Positions 59,095 to 64,000 of a DNA stretch of 64,000 bases are shown here, in pieces. This stretch comes from Poritiphilus sp965212595. GTDB taxonomy: Bacteria > Bacteroidota > Bacteroidia > Flavobacteriales > Flavobacteriaceae. Below the pieces are notes generated by a model. It saw nothing but the letters and a program-made list of their open reading frames with translations, was not told where the DNA came from and ran no database searches. The DNA is taken from contig CBDBVE010000009.1 in the NCBI GenBank assembly GCA_965212595.1, forward strand, positions 310,001 to 374,000, read 5' to 3'. Position 1 is the first letter of the stretch. The number at the start of each line of letters is the position of its first letter. Both the position numbers and the translations under genes were made by a program.

Positions 59095-59982
59095 TTAATA
59101 ATATAAATCGTCTGTCCTAAGATTTAAGAAACGCTGGGTGGCAAAATAGGTGCTAACCAGTGAAATAAGTACGCCTAGAACAAAGACTCCGATAAAAAGG
59201 ACACTCAAAATCAGAAAGTCTTGAAAAAGCTGCAATTCAGGAAAATTTGAATCGATGTAATACAAAACAACACCAAGGGCTATCAAGGCCAGGAAAGACC
59301 CTATCATTCCAAGTTTGATATTCGTTAGGATAAAAGGCCTGCGAATGAATTTCTTAGTGGCTCCCACCATTTGCATCGTCTTTATTATAAAACGTTTAGA
59401 GTAAATAGAGAGTCGTATAGAACTGTTGATGAGCAAGACGGCGATAAAGGTGAAGATTGCACTGGCCAAAAGAATCCAAAAGCTAATTTTCTTTACGTTC
59501 TCGGTGAGTAAGGCAATAAGTGGTTGATCATAACTTACCTCATCTACATAGCTCTTTGATGAGATTTCTTCTGCAATCCCCGCAATTTGATCTGTAGATA
59601 CAAAATCTGCATTTAGCTTTACATCAATGGAGTTTTTAAGTGGATTGTAACCTAAAAAGTCTAAAAAATTCTCCCCTATCTCCTCACTGTGTTGTTCAGC
59701 CGCTTCCTCCTTGGAAACGTAGGTAGCAGATTTTGTGTAATCAGCCATCGCCAGGGTCTTTTGTAACTGATCTATCTCAACCTGTTTGGCACTGTCTTTT
59801 AGAAATACAGAAATGGCGATTTGCTCCTTAAAATGGTCTGCCAACTTTTTAGTGTTCAATACCAGCAGCCCTAAAATACCAAGTAAAAACAGTACAAGGC
59901 CAATGCTAAGCACTACCGAAAAGTAAGAAGAGATCAGTTTGCGTTTTTGGTAGCGTTCAAAAGATTTGCTCATGGCGGACAA
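59095..59982 (-). CDS. ftsX: Cell division protein FtsX
   Basis: 295 residues (292 from the third-codon alternative ATG at 59973). An N-terminal membrane helix (about 20-42), a periplasmic domain (LADHFKEQIAISVFLKDSA ... YDQPLIALL) and three further helices. FtsX-type FtsEX signalling to peptidoglycan hydrolases. ftsE is not in the window. First gene of the minus-strand operon. Confidence 0.93.
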   Translation of the reverse strand: MSAMSKSFERYQKRKLISSYFSVVLSIGLVLFLLGILGLLVLNTKKLADHFKEQIAISVFLKDSAKQVEIDQLQKTLAMADYTKSATYVSKEEAAEQHSEEIGENFLDFLGYNPLKNSIDVKLNADFVSTDQIAGIAEEISSKSYVDEVSYDQPLIALLTENVKKISFWILLASAIFTFIAVLLINSSIRLSIYSKRFIIKTMQMVGATKKFIRRPFILTNIKLGMIGSFLALIALGVVLYYIDSNFPELQLFQDFLILSVLFIGVFVLGVLISLVSTYFATQRFLNLRTDDLYY

Positions 59983-60121
59983 TTACCAGCTCCTCAAAAC
60001 TATCGAAAGGAGTTCAGGGCATAAAAATAGGAAAGTAAATTGAATAAACTTATTTTTACGACCTGCCTCTAAAAATCTTTAAAAAGCGATCTGCTTTTCG
60101 AAAAAGTAAAGGAAATAACAG

Positions 60122-60973
60122 TTGTTAGATCTTAAAATCTCCAGACCTGGCCTTTGGTTCCCCACTGTGTGGATTTACCTGGTGCCCTTTGGCAATCAGG
60201 AGGGTTTTTGGAAAACCCTGCCTTTTTGGTTGGGTCTTGTATTTGTAAGCTTTCCCCTTAATTTTTTGGTATATGGGTTGAACGATTACAATGATATTTA
60301 TGCAGATGCGGTAAACCCCAGAAAGGGGAATTATTTGTTCGGTGCAAAGGCTACAAAAGAAAAACTAAGATCTTTACCGCTGAGAATAATGGCGGTAAAC
60401 CTACCTTTTTTTATACTGCTCATCTACCTTTCCGGGTTTAGGATGTTCATCCTTTTAACGCTTATGGTGTTGGTAAATTACGCCTATAATTTTAGGCCTT
60501 TTCGGCTAAAGGAACGGCCTCCCTTCGAAATTCTTATACAGTCTGGTTATGTGCTTACCGCCTTCTTTTGTACAGAACTAAATAGCCTGCCTGCGCTTGA
60601 GTGGCAAACGGTGGTATACTTGTGCTTATTTGCCTTTCAGGCGCATATTGCCGGAGAAATCATGGATATAGAACCTGATATTAAGGCCGGCAAAAGAACA
60701 ACCGCGACATTTCTAAAAAGAAAAGCTTCGAAACTACTTATGCTTCTTTTGTTACTCTTAGAATCCTTTTTAGTCTGGCTCTGGTTCAAGGATATTGTTT
60801 TAGCCGGATTTTTAGCGCTTTTTTCAATATGGCTGGTTCTTGACATTTTTGTTTTCTTTGGAAGTCGCCCGTATTCGGTCCAACAAATGAAATTGTTTGG
60901 CTATGCCATTAATTTTTGTGCGATTGCCACAATGATCTGGGCCCTCTATAGTGGAAAACTTCTGCTTGCTTGA
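60122..60973 (+). CDS. UbiA-family prenyltransferase
   Basis: 283 residues with eight to nine membrane helices. The first Asp-rich motif is NDYNDIYADAVNPRK, the second is DIEPDIKAGKRTTATF. TTG start; a stop codon lies in frame two codons upstream. Likely a polyprenyl transfer step (menaquinone, heme or carotenoid type) but the acceptor cannot be decided. Confidence 0.9.
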   Translation: MLDLKISRPGLWFPTVWIYLVPFGNQEGFWKTLPFWLGLVFVSFPLNFLVYGLNDYNDIYADAVNPRKGNYLFGAKATKEKLRSLPLRIMAVNLPFFILLIYLSGFRMFILLTLMVLVNYAYNFRPFRLKERPPFEILIQSGYVLTAFFCTELNSLPALEWQTVVYLCLFAFQAHIAGEIMDIEPDIKAGKRTTATFLKRKASKLLMLLLLLLESFLVWLWFKDIVLAGFLALFSIWLVLDIFVFFGSRPYSVQQMKLFGYAINFCAIATMIWALYSGKLLLA

Positions 60974-61020
60974 TTTAAGAGATTACCACCAATTGACTTT
61001 CCCTTTTCGGGGATTCGACT

Positions 61021-61028
61021 TACTTTTG
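61021..61028 (+). promoter_or_regulatory. -7 element of leuS (TACTTTTG)
   Basis: Matches TAnnTTTG, with TTG at 60993-60995 but a long 25-nt spacer. Leader about 78 nt to the ATG at 61113. Confidence 0.5.
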
Positions 61029-61112
61029 CAGCTATAAATTACAAGATCATCCAAGGGGTAGGGTGTACACGTGAACTCGGAGGATGATCCTTTTCATTTT
61101 AGCGAAGACAGA

Positions 61113-63932
61113 ATGAATTACAATTTCAGGGAAATAGAATCCAGATGGCAGCAATACTGGGCAGAGAATGAAACTTTTAAAGCAGTTAATAATTCAGATA
61201 AAGAGAAGTACTATGTATTGGATATGTTTCCCTATCCCTCAGGGGCCGGCTTACATGTGGGTCATCCTTTGGGCTATATAGCCAGCGATATTTATGCGCG
61301 CTATAAGAGGCATAAGGGATTTAATGTTTTGCACCCTCAAGGCTATGATAGTTTTGGCCTCCCCGCAGAACAATACGCCATTCAAACCGGGCAGCATCCG
61401 GCATTGACAACAGAGGAAAACATCAAAACCTACAGAAGGCAACTAGATCAGTTGGGCTTTTCTTTTGACTGGTCCAGGGAAGTACGCACAAGCGACCCTA
61501 AGTACTACAAATGGACACAGTGGATCTTCGTAGAACTTTTTAATTCCTGGTACAATAATGACAGCGATAAAGCGGAACCTATCGAAACGCTTCAAGCCTT
61601 GTTCCAGAATGATGGTAATATAACCATAAACGCTTCCTGTGATGAGGACACACCTTCCTTTGACGCTGCGGATTGGAAAGGGTTTTCGGATCGTAGAAAA
61701 CAGGAAATACTTCTAAAATACAGGCTTACCTACCTTGCCGATACAGAGGTAAACTGGTGCCCTGCCTTAGGGACGGTTTTGGCTAATGACGAGATTGTAA
61801 ACGGTGTGTCTGAGCGAGGAGGGCACCCTGTTATCCGAAAGAAAATGACCCAGTGGAGCATGCGAATAACTGCATATGCACAACGCTTATTAGACGGACT
61901 TGATACTATAGACTGGCCGCAATCTTTAAAGGATGCTCAAGCGAATTGGATAGGGCGTTCTGAAGGCGCTGAGGTAGAATTCAGAATTCAGAATTCGGAA
62001 TTCGGAATTCCTGTATTTACAACTCGGCCAGACACGATTTTTGGGACAAGTTTTATGACGCTTGCGCCAGAACACGACCTGGTAGCTAAAATAACTTCCG
62101 AGGCACAAAAAGCCGAAGTGGAGGCCTATGTAGAGGCAACCTCCAAGCGCTCTGAAAGAGATAGGATGGCCGATGTAAAGACAATCACCGGAGCTTTTAC
62201 CGGAGCCTATGCAGAACATCCTTTTACCAAAGAACCCATCCCAATATGGATTGGAGATTATGTCTTGGCAGGCTATGGTACCGGAGCAGTAATGTCTGTA
62301 CCCTGTGGTGACCAGCGCGATTATGACTTTGCAAAGCACTTTAATATCCCCATCCCCAATATTTTTGAAGGAATAGATATTTCTGAAGAGGCCTTTGCGG
62401 ATAAGGGGAAGACCATTATTGCGAATTCTGACTTCCTAAACGGACTTTCCTATAAAGAAGCAAGCCGAAAGATCATAGATGCACTCGAAGAAATGAGGCA
62501 GGGAAAAGGAAAGGTAAACTTTCGCCTACGCGATGCTGTCTTTAGTAGGCAGCGCTATTGGGGAGAACCTTTTCCGGTATACTATGTTGATGGGATGCCC
62601 CAAATGATCGATGCCAAACATTTACCTCTGGAGCTTCCGGAAGTAGAAAAGTACCTTCCTACCGAGACCGGAGAACCACCCTTGGGCAATGCCACAGATT
62701 GGGCTTGGGACAGTAAACAAAACACCGTGGTCAATAATCAGTTGATTGATTACAAAACCGTTTTCCCATTAGAACTGAATACCATGCCAGGCTGGGCCGG
62801 AAGTTCACAGTACTTTAACCGCTATATGGATCCGGGAAATGAAAAGGAGATCTTTTCGCAGGAGGCCATAAACTACTGGAAAGAGGTAGACCTTTATATA
62901 GGTGGTATAGAACATGCCACCGGGCATCTGCTGTACTCCCGCTTTTGGCAGAAGTTTATGTACGACAGAGGTTGGGTCCCGGTCAGGGAATACGCTAAAA
63001 AAATGATCAACCAGGGGATGATCCTGGGGACCAGCACGATAGTTTATCGGGTGAGCGGCGAAAGCAAGTATGTATCAAACGGCCTCAAGGCTTCACACGA
63101 TATTGAAGAGATTAGGGTTGATGTGAGTTTTGTCAATTCTTCCGATGAACTAAACATTGAAAAACTTAAAGGATGGCAGCCTCAGTACAAAGACGCCGAA
63201 TTTGTGCTAGAAGATGGGAAATACATCGTAGGCCGGGAGGTAGAAAAAATGTCCAAATCAAAATATAATGTCGTCAACCCAGATGCCATTTGCGAGGAGT
63301 ACGGAGCAGATTCGCTACGGCTTTACGAAATGTTCTTAGGGCCGTTAGAGCAATCCAAACCCTGGAATACGGCTGGGATAACAGGAGTGTACAGTTTCTT
63401 AAAGAAACTCTGGAAATTGTATCACAACGGGCCGCAAGGCAATTTTGAAGTAAACGAAGAAGCCCCATCCAAGGACAGTCTGAAAACGCTACATAAAACG
63501 ATTAAAAAAGTAGAGGAAGACATCGAGAGCTTTTCCTTCAATACCTCGGTTTCTACTTTTATGATCTGTGTAAATGAGCTTTCGGCTCAGAAATGCCGTT
63601 CCAGAACAATTTTAGAGCCTCTGGCTATTATAATATCTCCCTATGCTCCGCATATTGCAGAAGAGCTCTGGGCGCTTTTGGGGCATAACGGTTCTATCTC
63701 ATTGGCTCCATTTCCAAAATTTGAGGCGCAGTACCTGGTGGAAAGCAGCAAGGAATATCCTATTTCCTTCAATGGAAAAATGCGCTTTACAATGGAGTTG
63801 CCCTTAGATATGGGAAAAGATGAAATTGAAGCAGCGGTAATGGCTCACGAAAAAACCCAACAGCAACTGCAGGGGCGTACTCCTAAAAAGGTAATCGTCG
63901 TGCCCGGAAAGATCGTAAATATCGTTGGTTAA
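61113..63932 (+). CDS. leuS: Leucyl-tRNA synthetase
   Basis: Class I synthetase, 939 residues from ATG 61113 (MNYNFREIESRWQQYW); the frame opens at a GTG at 61071 but those 14 residues lack family support. HIGH motif is HVGH (48-51) and the KMSKS loop is KMSKSKYN (about 712-719). The CP1 editing domain contains FTTRPDTIFGTSFM. A short 34-bp GAATTC repeat is inserted at its edge (61977-62010), giving FRIQNSEFGI. A second insertion of about 90 residues before the KMSKS loop (from GTSTIVYRV) is seen in Bacteroidetes enzymes. The 68 bp after it show nothing. Confidence 0.97.
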   Translation: MNYNFREIESRWQQYWAENETFKAVNNSDKEKYYVLDMFPYPSGAGLHVGHPLGYIASDIYARYKRHKGFNVLHPQGYDSFGLPAEQYAIQTGQHPALTTEENIKTYRRQLDQLGFSFDWSREVRTSDPKYYKWTQWIFVELFNSWYNNDSDKAEPIETLQALFQNDGNITINASCDEDTPSFDAADWKGFSDRRKQEILLKYRLTYLADTEVNWCPALGTVLANDEIVNGVSERGGHPVIRKKMTQWSMRITAYAQRLLDGLDTIDWPQSLKDAQANWIGRSEGAEVEFRIQNSEFGIPVFTTRPDTIFGTSFMTLAPEHDLVAKITSEAQKAEVEAYVEATSKRSERDRMADVKTITGAFTGAYAEHPFTKEPIPIWIGDYVLAGYGTGAVMSVPCGDQRDYDFAKHFNIPIPNIFEGIDISEEAFADKGKTIIANSDFLNGLSYKEASRKIIDALEEMRQGKGKVNFRLRDAVFSRQRYWGEPFPVYYVDGMPQMIDAKHLPLELPEVEKYLPTETGEPPLGNATDWAWDSKQNTVVNNQLIDYKTVFPLELNTMPGWAGSSQYFNRYMDPGNEKEIFSQEAINYWKEVDLYIGGIEHATGHLLYSRFWQKFMYDRGWVPVREYAKKMINQGMILGTSTIVYRVSGESKYVSNGLKASHDIEEIRVDVSFVNSSDELNIEKLKGWQPQYKDAEFVLEDGKYIVGREVEKMSKSKYNVVNPDAICEEYGADSLRLYEMFLGPLEQSKPWNTAGITGVYSFLKKLWKLYHNGPQGNFEVNEEAPSKDSLKTLHKTIKKVEEDIESFSFNTSVSTFMICVNELSAQKCRSRTILEPLAIIISPYAPHIAEELWALLGHNGSISLAPFPKFEAQYLVESSKEYPISFNGKMRFTMELPLDMGKDEIEAAVMAHEKTQQQLQGRTPKKVIVVPGKIVNIVG
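61977..62010 (+). repeat. Five GAATTC copies at 7-bp period inside leuS
   Basis: GAATTC at 61977, 61984, 61991, 61998 and 62005, with one base between (A, A, G, G). Each copy is palindromic. The period is not a multiple of three. Confidence 0.9.
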
Positions 63933-64000
63933 TGGAGCTGTCAGCGGTATTTCCCATAGAATAATTTGAAAGCTTTTCTAAAAAAAATGTACATTTTGTC

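Noticed and set aside
1..64000. tRNA, rRNA, transposase or integrase genes
   Set aside because: None recognised on either strand.

Overview
The window is chromosomal DNA from a member of the Bacteroidetes, almost certainly family Flavobacteriaceae. The evidence is the flavobacterial order mutY-ssb-gldE-gldD (gliding / type IX secretion genes), TonB-dependent receptors with a carboxypeptidase-like N-terminal domain, DUF-type proteins typical of the group (DUF3127, DUF3098, DUF4199, DUF4301), many TTG starts, almost no Shine-Dalgarno sequences, and promoters with the Bacteroidetes -7 motif TAnnTTTG. I see no tRNA, rRNA, CRISPR array, insertion sequence or prophage. The one RNA element of a named class is a TPP riboswitch.

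Layout. 0-4 kb: biotin genes (end of bioA, a beta-ketoacyl synthase, bioB), a Coa1-like membrane protein on the other strand and a JmjC-type oxygenase. 4-7 kb, minus strand: HU, a 29-residue very basic ribosomal-type peptide, RNase G, RecX. 7-12.8 kb: mutY-ssb-gldE-gldD, a serine/threonine dehydratase, a lipoprotein and a DMT permease. 12.8-18 kb: a catalytic plus non-catalytic M16 peptidase pair, DUF4199, and rplU-rpmA. 18-28.5 kb: nucleotide salvage enzymes, DUF1569, an SDR, a TonB receptor facing a LytS/LytTR two-component system, a SYLF protein, sahH and a phosphopantetheinyl transferase. 28.7-31.9 kb: thiamine-binding protein, PnuC/PnuT-type permease, NadR-like P-loop kinase, DUF4301 and a small membrane ORF. 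32-37.3 kb: two paralogous small PepSY-like secreted proteins, then a sigma-54 response regulator convergent with a hybrid kinase. 37.4-40.3 kb: TPP riboswitch, TonB receptor and a Rieske-like lipoprotein. 40.5-49.6 kb: greA, HIT, sensor kinase, flavin reductase, methyltransferase, DUF3127, AtoE, aat, two secreted proteins, tag, CutA-like. 49.8-54.9 kb: TetR-ABC-HlyD-TolC export operon. 55-64 kb: YitT, thioredoxin-like, a TonB-like transducer, truB, uppP, DUF3098, ftsX on minus; UbiA and leuS on plus.

How genes may work together. Thiamine acquisition seems split over two loci: the riboswitch-controlled outer-membrane receptor at 37.7 kb and the permease/kinase cluster at 28.7 kb. The two PepSY-like genes each carry an upstream TGGYAC-N5-TTTC element with sigma-54 spacing, right beside a sigma-54 activator and hybrid kinase, which suggests one envelope-sensing module. 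The export operon at 50 kb has an ABC ATPase that keeps Walker A but has lost the signature, Walker B and switch residues. Two neighbouring minus-strand genes (TonB-like transducer and truB) each contain an apparent one-base homopolymer insertion, so local base accuracy near 57 kb needs checking.
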